A stretch of DNA of 64,000 nt, taken from Celeribacter ethanolicus (GTDB taxonomy: Bacteria > Pseudomonadota > Alphaproteobacteria > Rhodobacterales > Rhodobacteraceae). Below, in pieces: positions 46,498 through 55,311 of this stretch. Within the stretch, counting starts at the first letter, position 1. The number at the start of each line of letters is the position of its first letter. Location of the stretch: NCBI RefSeq assembly GCF_001550095.1, contig NZ_LRUC01000007.1, positions 1-64,000 of the forward strand, in the 5' to 3' direction. A program made the translations under genes and the position numbers. The notes below the pieces were generated by a model, which was given only the letters and a program-made list of their open reading frames with translations, ran no database searches and was not told where the DNA came from.

Positions 46498-47793
46498 TCA
46501 CGCCGCGCGGCGGGCTTGGCGCCAGACGCTGCGGGTTTGGCGCCACATGCCGCGGGTGTCGATCACAGGTTTGCCGAGCGGCACGGCAAGATTTTTGAAC
46601 GGGCGGTGGTCGACCAGAAGCAAGACGATATCCGCCGCCTCGATCGCCGCCTCTGCCGTCATCATCTCGGCTTTGTCGGCAAGCGCGGGGGGCAGGGCGT
46701 GAATGTTAGGTTCGCTGACAAGCACCTCGAAGGTGCCGCTGCCACTCAGCTCTCGCACGATATCGAGCGCCGGGCTTTCGCGCAGATCGTCAATGTCGGG
46801 TTTGAACGCAAGCCCGAGACAGGCGACGCGCGGCTTGCGACCGATCAGCCCAAGCGCCTCGCCGGCCTCGCGCACCTGATCGAGCACCCAAAGCGGCTTG
46901 CTGTCATTGACCTCGCGCGCGGTGCGGATCAGCCGGGCGGTCTTGGGTGCCGAGGAAACGATGAACCACGGATCGACCGCGATGCAATGCCCGCCGACGC
47001 CGGGGCCGGGTTGCAGGATGTTCACACGCGGATGGCGATTGGCCAGCTCGATCAATTCCCAGACATCGACACCGACTTCGTCGCAAATCAGCGAAAGCTC
47101 ATTGGCAAAGGCGATGTTCGTGTCGCGATAGCTGTTTTCGGCCAGCTTGGCGAATTCCGCCGTGCGCGCGTTGGTCGGGATACAACAGCCCTTGACGAAA
47201 ATCCGGTAAAGCTCCGTTGCGCGACGGGCGCAACGCGGGGTCATGCCGCCGATGATGCGGTCGTTCTCGAACAGCTCGCGCATCACATGACCGGGCAGCA
47301 CGCGTTCGGGACAATGCGCGACCATGACATCCGCAGCCTCTCCCGCCTGCTGCGGGAAACTCAGGTCGGGACGTTCCTCGGCCAGCCAGGCTGCCATCTG
47401 ATCCGTCGCCCCGATCGGTGAGGTGGATTCGAGCACCACGAGATTGCCCCTCGCCAGATGCGGCGCAATGGATTTCGCCGCCGCGCGGATATAGTTGAGA
47501 TCGGCGGCGTGGCTCTCTTCGACAAAAGGCGTGGGGACCGCGATGACAAAGGCATCGGCGGGACAGGGCGTCACCGAGGCGGTCAGATAGCCCCGCGTTA
47601 CGGTGTCGCGCACGATCATGTCGAGATCGGGTTCGACGATGTGAATCCCGCCCGCATTGATCGTTTCGACCACGCGGGGGCTGACGTCGACCCCATGCAC
47701 CTGCACTTTCGAGGAGGCGAAAACCGCCGCCGTCGGCAGGCCGATATATCCAAGCCCGATGATGTTTATTTTCGAAAATCCGTACTTTTTCAC
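46498..47793 (-). CDS. wecC: UDP-N-acetyl-D-mannosamine dehydrogenase
   Basis: 431 residues from GTG 47793, which overlaps the wecB stop (GTGA) and has AGAGAGG upstream. NAD-binding motif [18 protein letters not shown], the conserved VIAVPTPF, and the catalytic cysteine in [14 protein letters not shown] identify the UDP-sugar 6-dehydrogenase family; the wecB neighbour points to UDP-ManNAc as the substrate. It makes UDP-ManNAcA by a double NAD-dependent oxidation. Confidence 0.92.
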   Translation of the reverse strand: MKKYGFSKINIIGLGYIGLPTAAVFASSKVQVHGVDVSPRVVETINAGGIHIVEPDLDMIVRDTVTRGYLTASVTPCPADAFVIAVPTPFVEESHAADLNYIRAAAKSIAPHLARGNLVVLESTSPIGATDQMAAWLAEERPDLSFPQQAGEAADVMVAHCPERVLPGHVMRELFENDRIIGGMTPRCARRATELYRIFVKGCCIPTNARTAEFAKLAENSYRDTNIAFANELSLICDEVGVDVWELIELANRHPRVNILQPGPGVGGHCIAVDPWFIVSSAPKTARLIRTAREVNDSKPLWVLDQVREAGEALGLIGRKPRVACLGLAFKPDIDDLRESPALDIVRELSGSGTFEVLVSEPNIHALPPALADKAEMMTAEAAIEAADIVLLLVDHRPFKNLAVPLGKPVIDTRGMWRQTRSVWRQARRAA

Positions 47794-48944
47794 TGGAAAC
47801 ACCTCTCTCTTGTCGTGGCCCAACTCTGGATCGCAGTGACGATCCGGTGCGAGGCCTTGCCATCGCCATAGGGGTTATGAGCGAGGCTCATCTCCGCATA
47901 AGCGGCCGTGTCGTCGAGAAGACGCGCGACCTCGCTCACGATCTTGTCCCTGTCCGTCCCGACCAGCTTGACCGTTCCGGCATCCACCGCTTCGGGCCTT
48001 TCCGTCGTGTCACGCATGACGAGGACGGGTTTGCCGAGAGAGGGCGCTTCTTCCTGAATGCCGCCGCTGTCCGTGAGGATGATGTCCGCACGGCTCATCA
48101 GGAAAATGAAAGGATAGTAATCAAGGGGGTCGATCAGCGTGATGTTCTCTCTGCCGCCGAGCAACCGTTCCACAGGTTCTCTTACATTAGGGTTAAGATG
48201 GACCGGATAAATGATCTGGACATCCGGCCGTTTTGCCAGTTCGGCAAGCGCATTGCAGATCCGTTCCATGCCGCTGCCGAAACTCTCGCGCCGGTGTCCG
48301 GTGACAAGAATCACCCGTTTGCCGGGCTGAATTCCGGTTCTTTCAATCAGCGCCTGTTGTGCCGAACTGTCCTGTTCGAGCCGCGCGACCACGCTCATCA
48401 GCGCGTCGATCACCGTGTTTCCGGTGACATGCACCGATGCTGGATCGACATTCTCGGCCAGCAGGTTGGCGCGGGATTTTTCCGTCGGTGCAAAATGCAA
48501 CGCGCTGATCGTGCCGGTGAGCTTGCGGTTCACCTCTTCGGGCCAGGGCGAATAGATATTACCGGTGCGCAGACCGGCTTCGACATGACCCACCGGGATC
48601 TGATTGTAATAGGCGGCCATCGCGGTCATGGCCGTGGTCGCAGTATCGCCATGCACCAGAACGAGATCGGGTCTGGCCTGATCCAGAACCTGTTTCAGCT
48701 CTTTGAGGAGCATGGCGGACAGATCGTGCAACCCCTGTCCCGTGCGCATGAGATCGAGATCGTATTCCGGCCGGATCTTGAACAGGCCCAGAACCTGGTC
48801 GAGCATTTCCCGATGCTGCGCCGTGACGCAAATCTCGGAGGTGATGCCTTGTGCGGCCCCCAGAGCGCCGACCACAGGGGCCATCTTGATGGCCTCGGGG
48901 CGGGTCCCGAAAACGGACAATACCTTGATGGGGTGAACTGTCAT
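47790..48944 (-). CDS. wecB: UDP-N-acetylglucosamine 2-epimerase (non-hydrolysing)
   Basis: 384 residues beginning [20 protein letters not shown]. The family hallmarks [38 protein letters not shown] and [18 protein letters not shown] are all present. It converts UDP-GlcNAc to UDP-ManNAc. First gene of the operon wecB-wecC-GT4-coiled coil-methyltransferase-GT; a CtrA-like box lies about 60 bases upstream. Confidence 0.95.
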   Translation of the reverse strand: MTVHPIKVLSVFGTRPEAIKMAPVVGALGAAQGITSEICVTAQHREMLDQVLGLFKIRPEYDLDLMRTGQGLHDLSAMLLKELKQVLDQARPDLVLVHGDTATTAMTAMAAYYNQIPVGHVEAGLRTGNIYSPWPEEVNRKLTGTISALHFAPTEKSRANLLAENVDPASVHVTGNTVIDALMSVVARLEQDSSAQQALIERTGIQPGKRVILVTGHRRESFGSGMERICNALAELAKRPDVQIIYPVHLNPNVREPVERLLGGRENITLIDPLDYYPFIFLMSRADIILTDSGGIQEEAPSLGKPVLVMRDTTERPEAVDAGTVKLVGTDRDKIVSEVARLLDDTAAYAEMSLAHNPYGDGKASHRIVTAIQSWATTRERCFQ

Positions 48945-49004
48945 TGTAATCCCTACGACGAAACGGGTGGGTTGTTTCTCTGTAGGGTTGTGGCCGGATA
49001 GTAG

Positions 49005-49019
49005 TTAATATCGCGTTAA
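49005..49019 (-). promoter_or_regulatory. CtrA-like box upstream of wecB
   Basis: TTAA (49005-49008), seven bases, TTAA (49016-49019): the spacing of the alphaproteobacterial CtrA consensus TTAA-N7-TTAA. A further TTAAC half-site follows at 49026-49030. In Rhodobacterales CtrA is known to control motility, gene-transfer agents and surface features. Binding here is inferred from sequence only. Confidence 0.45.
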
Positions 49020-49030
49020 GTGCGTTAACT

Positions 49031-49954
49031 TCATTTCGCCGAGGGCACGCCGGTTCCGAAATGCCGCTCGCCGCGGGCCTTTGCCAGGGCGATCTGTTTC
49101 TGACGCTCGCGGAACCGCTCCTTGCGCGCCTCGTCATACTCGTCGATGCACTGATGACAGGACACGCCTTCCTCATACTCCGGGCGCTGCTTGTCCTCGG
49201 GCAGGATCGGACGCCGACAGGCATGGCACAGCTCATGCGGCCCCTCGGTCAGCCCATGGCCGATGGACACCCGCCCGTCGAACACGAAACATTCGCCTTC
49301 CCAGAGGCTCTCCTCCTGCGGCATCTCTTCGAGGTACTTCAGGATCCCGCCCTTGAGGTGATAGACCTCCTCGATCCCCTGCCCGAGCAGGAAGTTCGTC
49401 GATTTCTCACAGCGAATCCCCCCGGTGCAGAACATCGCGATCCGCTTGTTGTGGAACCGCTCCTTGTTCTCCTCCCACCAGTGCGGGAATTCGCGGAAGG
49501 TCTTGGTCTGCGGGTCGATCGCGTCCTTGAACGTACCGATCTGCACCTCGTAATCGTTGCGCGTGTCGATCACCGCCACGTCGGGCGCAGAGATCAGTTC
49601 GTTCCATTCCTCGGGGGTGCAATAGTGTCCAACCCGTGCCTTCGGGTCGACATCGGGTTGCCCCATGGTGACGATCTCTTTCTTGAGCCGCACTTTCATC
49701 CGGTTGAACGGCTGCTCCTCCGCCGTCGACAGCTTGTATTCGAAATCGGCACATCCCGGCAGGGCGCGGATATGCGCAACCAGCCGCTCGATAGACGCCG
49801 GTGTCGGCCCGGCCACCGTGCCGTTGATCCCCTCCCTGGCCAGCAAAAGCGTGCCTGTGATGCCCTCGGCATGGCACAGCTCCATAAGCGGCCCCCGCAA
49901 GGCGGCAGGGTCGGGGAAGCGGGTGAAGTGATAGAGTGCGCAGACGGTAAACAT
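49031..49954 (-). CDS. trhO: TrhO-type tRNA uridine(34) hydroxylase (rhodanese-domain protein)
   Basis: 307 residues from ATG 49954 ([13 protein letters not shown]), preferred to the upstream ATG at 50005 because it matches the family N-terminus. An N-terminal ferredoxin-like domain ([14 protein letters not shown]) precedes a rhodanese domain with [15 protein letters not shown] and the active-site cysteine in [13 protein letters not shown]-terminal zinc-like region ([14 protein letters not shown]) follows. Catalyses oxygen-dependent formation of 5-hydroxyuridine in tRNA. Divergent from the protease gene. Confidence 0.92.
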   Translation of the reverse strand: MFTVCALYHFTRFPDPAALRGPLMELCHAEGITGTLLLAREGINGTVAGPTPASIERLVAHIRALPGCADFEYKLSTAEEQPFNRMKVRLKKEIVTMGQPDVDPKARVGHYCTPEEWNELISAPDVAVIDTRNDYEVQIGTFKDAIDPQTKTFREFPHWWEENKERFHNKRIAMFCTGGIRCEKSTNFLLGQGIEEVYHLKGGILKYLEEMPQEESLWEGECFVFDGRVSIGHGLTEGPHELCHACRRPILPEDKQRPEYEEGVSCHQCIDEYDEARKERFRERQKQIALAKARGERHFGTGVPSAK

Positions 49955-50057
49955 GATGTGTTCGATACGCCGCAAGCCGTGATCAGGCAAGAGCTTGCAA
50001 AGCACGGCCCGCCCGCGTCATCTAATCGCATCCGAGGAACTGTCACGAGGCCCCGCA

Positions 50058-51452
50058 ATGACACGCAGCGCAATCCTTGCCGTTTTTCTGGCTTTCACCG
50101 TCACTAATCCGGCCCAAATGGCCTTTGCCGAGACGCCCCAAGTCCCCGAAAGCCGCGCTGAAATTCAGCTTTCCTTCTCTCCCATCGTCAAGGAAACCTC
50201 GCCCTCTGTGGTCAATATCTACGCCTCCCGTGTGGTCGAGGAACGCCTGTCCCCCTTCGCGGACGATCCGTTCTTCTCGCAATTCTTCCGCTCCGGTCCG
50301 GCGCGTCAGCGTGTGCAACGCTCGCTTGGTTCCGGGGTGATTGTCTCGGGTGACGGGCTTGTCGTGTCGAATTATCACGTCGTGGGCGAGGCCTCCGACA
50401 TCCGCGTCGTCCTCTCCGACAAGCGCGAATACAAGGGCGAGGTGATCCTCGCCGACAAGGACGCCGACGTCGCCGTGCTCCGTCTCGACGGCGCCACCGA
50501 CCTGCCCGCCCTGCCTCTGGCCGACAGCGATGCGCTCGAGGTCGGCGATCTGGTGCTGGCCATCGGCAACCCGTTTGGTGTCGGCCAGACTGTGTCCTCC
50601 GGCATCGTCTCGGGTCTTGCCCGCTCCGGCTCGGCGATCCCCGGCGGCGCGGGCTCCTATATCCAGACCGACGCGGCCATCAATCCGGGCAATTCCGGCG
50701 GCGCTTTGGTCGATATGTCGGGCCGTCTCGTCGGCATCAACACCTCGATTCTGTCGCGCTCTGGTGGCTCCAACGGCATCGGATTTGCCATCCCGGCCAA
50801 TCTCGTGCGCGAATTCACTCGTCAGGCCGAGGCGGGCCAGACCCGTTTCATTCACCCCTGGTCCGGCGTTTCGACTCAGTCCGTGGACGACGCGGTCGCC
50901 GAGGCTCTGGGGCTCGACCGCCCCGAAGGCGTCGTGCTCTCCGAGTTGCACCCGCAATCTCCCTTCGCAATGCTCGGGTTGACGGCGGGAGATGTGCTCC
51001 TCTCCCTCGACGATCAACCGATCCTGTCGCCTTCCGATCTCGAATACCGGTTGTCGATCCTGCCGGTCGGATCTTCGGTCAAACTCTCCGCGCTGCGTGC
51101 AGGAGAGCCGATTGAGCTGGATTTGTCTCTGATTGCAGCGCCAGGGTCGGAGAGCATCGACACGGTCGAGATCACCTCTTCCGGTCCACTGGGCGGTCTG
51201 GTCGTGGCCGATCTGACGCCCGCCTTGATCGACGAATACGGCTTGTCGCTCATGTCCGACGGGGTTGTCCTGATGGAGGCTCAGGGTCCCTCCGCCCGTC
51301 TCGGGCTTCAGCCCGGCGACCGGATCGTCGAGGTCAATGCCACGGAGATCCGGACAACCAAAGACCTGCAAAGCGCCGCACGGCAAAAGATCGGCATGTG
51401 GCTGATCACCTTTGAGCGGGGCGGGAGACTGTTGCGGATGCGGGTAAAATAG
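50058..51452 (+). CDS. Periplasmic Deg-type serine protease with two PDZ domains
   Basis: 464 residues from ATG 50058; an extended frame reaches 49995 but lacks a signal peptide start. Residues 1-24 form a cleavable signal peptide ending FAETP. The trypsin-like domain has the triad His in SNYHVVG, Asp in DADVAVLRL and Ser in NPGNSGGAL. PDZ 1 (~270-350) and PDZ 2 (~375-460) follow. This is the DegP/DegQ/MucD plan for envelope protein quality control. It shares the 49955-50057 gap with trhO as promoter region. Confidence 0.9.
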   Translation: MTRSAILAVFLAFTVTNPAQMAFAETPQVPESRAEIQLSFSPIVKETSPSVVNIYASRVVEERLSPFADDPFFSQFFRSGPARQRVQRSLGSGVIVSGDGLVVSNYHVVGEASDIRVVLSDKREYKGEVILADKDADVAVLRLDGATDLPALPLADSDALEVGDLVLAIGNPFGVGQTVSSGIVSGLARSGSAIPGGAGSYIQTDAAINPGNSGGALVDMSGRLVGINTSILSRSGGSNGIGFAIPANLVREFTRQAEAGQTRFIHPWSGVSTQSVDDAVAEALGLDRPEGVVLSELHPQSPFAMLGLTAGDVLLSLDDQPILSPSDLEYRLSILPVGSSVKLSALRAGEPIELDLSLIAAPGSESIDTVEITSSGPLGGLVVADLTPALIDEYGLSLMSDGVVLMEAQGPSARLGLQPGDRIVEVNATEIRTTKDLQSAARQKIGMWLITFERGGRLLRMRVK

Positions 51453-51637
51453 AGCCAAATCCAGCCAAAACAGACCACGATGGCGATTTTCACCCTCGTC
51501 TTGTGCCTGGATGACTCTTAGCCACATGACCCTGAACGCGCCGAAAGAGGGGGCGAAGGGCGGGCGCGATGCCAACCAGGCACGCTCTTGCCCGATGGCT
51601 CGTGGAGCGCTACCACTTGGCGCGAAGGAGACCTCCC

Positions 51638-52249
51638 ATGCGCGCAGCGAACAAATCTCTGAACGAAGCCCTGATCGTCATCGACATTCAAAACGATTTC
51701 TGCCCGGGCGGCGCGCTCGCCGTCGCTGGCGGCGACGAGATCGTGCCCGGGGTCAACGCGCTCATGGCCGAATTCCCCGCCGTGATCCTGACGCAGGACT
51801 GGCATCCCGGGGGCCACAGCTCCTTCGCAAGCACTCATGGTGCCGCGCCCTATTCGACCATGGAAATGCCCTATGGCACGCAGGTGCTCTGGCCGGATCA
51901 TTGCATTCAAGGGACCGACGGCGCAGCCTTCCACAAGGATCTCGTGACCACCGGCGATCTGATCATCCGCAAGGGGTTCAATCCCGCGATCGACAGCTAT
52001 TCCGCGTTTTTCGAGAATGATCACAAAACGCCCACCGGTCTCGAAGGCTATCTGCGCACGCGTGGCATCGACACGCTGACTCTGGTCGGGTTGGCCACCG
52101 ATTTCTGTGTGAATTTCTCCGCCGTCGACGCTGCCAAACTCGGATTTACCGTCACGGTGCGCACCGATTTGTGTCGTGCCATCGACATGAATGGCTCTCT
52201 TGCGGCGGCAATCGACGGCATGAAGGCCGCCGGGGTGGAGGTCCTGTAG
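51638..52249 (+). CDS. pncA: Nicotinamidase
   Basis: 203 residues from ATG 51638, which has AAGGAG eight bases upstream; an in-frame ATG at 51569 lacks one. Catalytic triad of the family: Asp in VIDIQNDFCPGG, Lys in IIRKGFN and Cys in LATDFCVNFSA; metal ligands in DWHPGGHSSF. It deamidates nicotinamide to nicotinate. Followed after four bases by a SulP transporter gene and then pncB, forming an NAD-salvage run. Confidence 0.95.
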   Translation: MRAANKSLNEALIVIDIQNDFCPGGALAVAGGDEIVPGVNALMAEFPAVILTQDWHPGGHSSFASTHGAAPYSTMEMPYGTQVLWPDHCIQGTDGAAFHKDLVTTGDLIIRKGFNPAIDSYSAFFENDHKTPTGLEGYLRTRGIDTLTLVGLATDFCVNFSAVDAAKLGFTVTVRTDLCRAIDMNGSLAAAIDGMKAAGVEVL

Positions 52250-52253
52250 GGCC

Positions 52254-53513
52254 ATGACACCGAAGCTTTTCACCACGCTGAAAACCTACACCCGGGCCGA
52301 GTTCGGCTCTGATGTCTTCGCCGGGATCACTGTGGCGCTGGTCGCCCTGCCGCTGTCCATCGCCATCGCCATCGCCTCGGGCGCCGCCCCTGCCGCGGGC
52401 TTTGTCACCGCCATCGTCGCGGGCTTCCTGATCTCCGCGCTGGGCGGCAGCCGGGTCCAGATCGGCGGCCCCACCGGTGCCTTCATCGTCGTCGTCGCCG
52501 GGGTGATTACCACACATGGCTATTCCGGCCTCGTTGCCGCGACCTTCCTCGCGGGCATCGTTCTGATCATTGCCGGGCTGTTCCGGGCGGGCCAACTGGT
52601 GCGCCATGTCCCCGAAGCGGTGATCAACGGCTTCACCATCGGCATCGGCGTGATCATCGGCACGAGCCAGCTCCCCGATTTCTTCGGGCTTGCCGGACCG
52701 TTTCCCGCCGATTTCCTCGAAAAAATCCCGGCCCTGACCAAGGCTGCTCCGGCGTTGAACCCCTCAGCCCTCGGCATCGGGCTTGCGACGATGGTGCTCA
52801 TCATGTTGCTGCGCCGCGCCTTTCCACGCCTGCCGGGTCTCATCGTTGCCGTCGCCCTGACCTCCGCCGCCGTGGCGCTGTTCGATCTGCCGGTCGAGAC
52901 CATCCGTTCCCGGTTCGGCGAATTGCCGCAAAGCCTGCCCGCGCCGCATCTGCCGGAGCTGAACCTTGCCACCCTGCGGGACCTGTTGCCCTCCGCTCTG
53001 ATCATCGCCTTCCTCGCCGGGGTCGAATCCCTGCTCTCGGCCATGGTCGCCGACCGGATGATCGGCGGCAAACACCGCTCCAACGCCGAGCTGATGGCGC
53101 AGGGCTGGGCCAATATCGGCTCCTCACTCTTCGGCGGCCTGCCCGCCACCGGTGCCATCGCCCGGACTGCCACCAACGTGCGCGCGGGCGGCAAGACCCC
53201 GGTCGCGGGCATCGTCCACGCGCTGGTGCTCCTTGCGATCATGATGCTGGCCGCGCCTTTGGCCGGTTATCTCGCGCTTCCGGCGCTCTCCGGTCTTCTG
53301 CTTCTGACTGCCTGGAACATGTCCGAACCGCATCGCTGGGGTGCTTACCTGCGCGGGCGGCGTTCCGATGTGGCGCTTCTGCTCATCACCCTCGTGCTCA
53401 CCGTGCTCACCGATCTCACCGTCGCCATCGGCACCGGTATCGCGCTCGGCCTTGCCCTGCGCCTGTCGCGGCGGGGCGTCGAGGACCCGGATTGGACGCC
53501 GCGGGACAAATGA
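52254..53513 (+). CDS. SulP-family transporter lacking a STAS domain
   Basis: 419 residues with about 11-12 membrane segments. SulP signatures: AGITVALVALPLSIAIAIASG near the N-terminus, GGSRVQIGGPTGAFIVVVAG, and GGLPATGAIARTATNVRAGGKTPVAGI. The usual cytoplasmic STAS domain is absent; the protein ends soon after the last helix. SulP carriers move sulfate, bicarbonate or organic acids. Its tight placement between pncA and pncB suggests nicotinate or a related anion as substrate, by inference only. Confidence 0.85.
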   Translation: MTPKLFTTLKTYTRAEFGSDVFAGITVALVALPLSIAIAIASGAAPAAGFVTAIVAGFLISALGGSRVQIGGPTGAFIVVVAGVITTHGYSGLVAATFLAGIVLIIAGLFRAGQLVRHVPEAVINGFTIGIGVIIGTSQLPDFFGLAGPFPADFLEKIPALTKAAPALNPSALGIGLATMVLIMLLRRAFPRLPGLIVAVALTSAAVALFDLPVETIRSRFGELPQSLPAPHLPELNLATLRDLLPSALIIAFLAGVESLLSAMVADRMIGGKHRSNAELMAQGWANIGSSLFGGLPATGAIARTATNVRAGGKTPVAGIVHALVLLAIMMLAAPLAGYLALPALSGLLLLTAWNMSEPHRWGAYLRGRRSDVALLLITLVLTVLTDLTVAIGTGIALGLALRLSRRGVEDPDWTPRDK

Positions 53514-53600
53514 GCCAAGCGTGAGCGTTAACATCAACCTTGCCAAACCCTTGCCCGCCCTGCTTTAACAGGGCGGTTACAGGAAGAGGGGCCTTTTCAC

Positions 53601-54893
53601 ATGGTCGACATCGCCACCCGTGTCTACAATCACAAATGGAAGATCGACCCGATCGTCCGCTCCCTGATTGACACGGATTTCTACAAGCTCCTGATGTGCC
53701 AGTCGGTGTTCCGCAACAAACCGGACACCACCGTCACCTTCTCCCTGATCAACCGTTCCAAGGACATCCGCCTCGCCGAGATGATCGACGAGGGCGAGCT
53801 GCGCGAACAACTCGACCACGTCCGTTCCCTGTCGCTCAAACGCGGCGAGAGCACCTGGATGCGCGGCAACACCTTCTACGGCAAACGCCAGATGTTCCGC
53901 TCCGATTTCATGGAGTGGTTCGAGAACCTGCGCTTGCCCGCCTATCAGCTCGAAAAACACGACGGCCAATACGAACTGACCTTCGAAGGCTCCTGGCCCG
54001 AGGTCATGCTCTGGGAAATCCCCGCACTGTCGATCCTCATGGAGCTCCGTTCCCGCGCGGTCCTCGGCCCGATGAAGAAATTCGAGCTTCAGGTGCTCTA
54101 CGCCCGCGCCATGACCAAGCTTTGGGAAAAGGTCAAACGCCTGCAACCGCTCGACGGCCTCAAGATCGCCGATTTCGGCACCCGCCGCCGTCATTCCTAC
54201 CTCTGGCAGGACTGGTGCGTGCAGGCCATGGTCGAGGGCTTGGGCGACAAGTTCACCGGCACCTCGAATTGCCACATCGCCATGATGCGCGATCTCGAAG
54301 CCGTCGGCACCAACGCCCACGAACTGCCCATGGTCTATTCGGCGTTGGCCCGTGACGACAAGGCCTTGGCCGAAGCCCCCTATGACGTGCTGCGCGACTG
54401 GCAGGACGAGCACGAAGGCAACCTGCGCATCATCCTGCCCGACACTTACGGCACCAAAGGCTTCCTCGACCGCGCCCCCGACTGGCTCGCGGGCTGGACC
54501 GGCATCCGCATCGACTCTGGCGATCCGGCGTCCGGCGCGGAACAGGCCATCGCGTGGTGGAAATCCCGTGGCGAAGACCCGACCAGAAAACTCGTCATCT
54601 TCTCCGACGGTCTGGACACCGACAAGATCATCGAGCTGCACCAACAGTTCAGCGGCCGGGTCAAGACCTCCTTCGGCTGGGGCACTCTCTTGACCAACGA
54701 CTTCCGCGGCCTGACCCCCGACGACGCGCTGGCACCGTTTTCACTGGTGTGCAAGGCGGTGTCGGCGAATGGCAAACCGACGGTGAAGCTGTCGGATAAT
54801 CCGAACAAAGCCATGGGGCCGGTGGAAGAGGTCGAGCGGTATAAGCGGGTGTTCGGGGTTGGGGAGCAGGAGGCGATGGAGGTTGTGGTTTAG
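53601..54893 (+). CDS. pncB: Nicotinate phosphoribosyltransferase
   Basis: 430 residues. N-terminal SLIDTDFYKLLMCQSVF, central FGTRRRHSYLWQ and GTSNCHIAMMRDL, and the phosphate-binding IRIDSGDPASGAEQAI are typical of PncB. It joins nicotinate to PRPP with ATP to give NaMN, the Preiss-Handler step after nicotinamidase. An AGGAAGAGGGG sequence precedes the ATG. Its stop codon overlaps by three bases the stop of the HEPN gene on the other strand. Confidence 0.95.
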   Translation: MVDIATRVYNHKWKIDPIVRSLIDTDFYKLLMCQSVFRNKPDTTVTFSLINRSKDIRLAEMIDEGELREQLDHVRSLSLKRGESTWMRGNTFYGKRQMFRSDFMEWFENLRLPAYQLEKHDGQYELTFEGSWPEVMLWEIPALSILMELRSRAVLGPMKKFELQVLYARAMTKLWEKVKRLQPLDGLKIADFGTRRRHSYLWQDWCVQAMVEGLGDKFTGTSNCHIAMMRDLEAVGTNAHELPMVYSALARDDKALAEAPYDVLRDWQDEHEGNLRIILPDTYGTKGFLDRAPDWLAGWTGIRIDSGDPASGAEQAIAWWKSRGEDPTRKLVIFSDGLDTDKIIELHQQFSGRVKTSFGWGTLLTNDFRGLTPDDALAPFSLVCKAVSANGKPTVKLSDNPNKAMGPVEEVERYKRVFGVGEQEAMEVVV

Positions 54894-55285
54894 ATCCTAC
54901 TAAAATCAAAGCCAAAAAGCTTACTAAGAATGTGCTCTACAACTTCGGAAAAGTCTGCAAGTTGGTAATCAGTTATATCAACTGTTGCTCGTTCGTGGAT
55001 TAGCTTGTTTCTTAGATTGTTGTAATGTGATGATTTTTTCCAGTAATCGTCATTAATAGAGATGTGTTTCTTTATTTCTGCAATGACCAAATGCCTTTTT
55101 GTGAACAGCTTTGAAATATCGCCGTCAGAGTAATATTCTTTGTTGTTGACCAAAAATTCTTTGAGGCCAATTTCTAGGTTGCTATCGAGGATGATTAATC
55201 CCAAGCGATTTCTGGAATGGTATTTTTTTCCAGCAAGCACTTCGAACATGCTCATTGCTTCCAAGAGGCCGAGAGTCCAAGGCAT
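54890..55285 (-). CDS. Small HEPN-motif protein, partner of the GHKL ATPase
   Basis: 131 residues, helical and Lys/Asn-rich. NNLRNKLIHERA near residue 95 is an RNxxxH-type motif, the catalytic signature of HEPN ribonucleases in toxins, CRISPR accessory enzymes and abortive-infection proteins. It is followed by a helix like those closing HEPN bundles. The gene starts 26 bases after the stop of the GHKL ATPase gene on the same strand and is AT-rich compared with neighbours, pointing to recent acquisition. ATG 55285 has a weak site; ATG 55255 and 55249 are possible starts. Function is inferred. Confidence 0.6.
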   Translation of the reverse strand: MPWTLGLLEAMSMFEVLAGKKYHSRNRLGLIILDSNLEIGLKEFLVNNKEYYSDGDISKLFTKRHLVIAEIKKHISINDDYWKKSSHYNNLRNKLIHERATVDITDYQLADFSEVVEHILSKLFGFDFSRI

Positions 55286-55311
55286 CTTTTTGGTAATGTG
55301 CGTGTTTTGGT

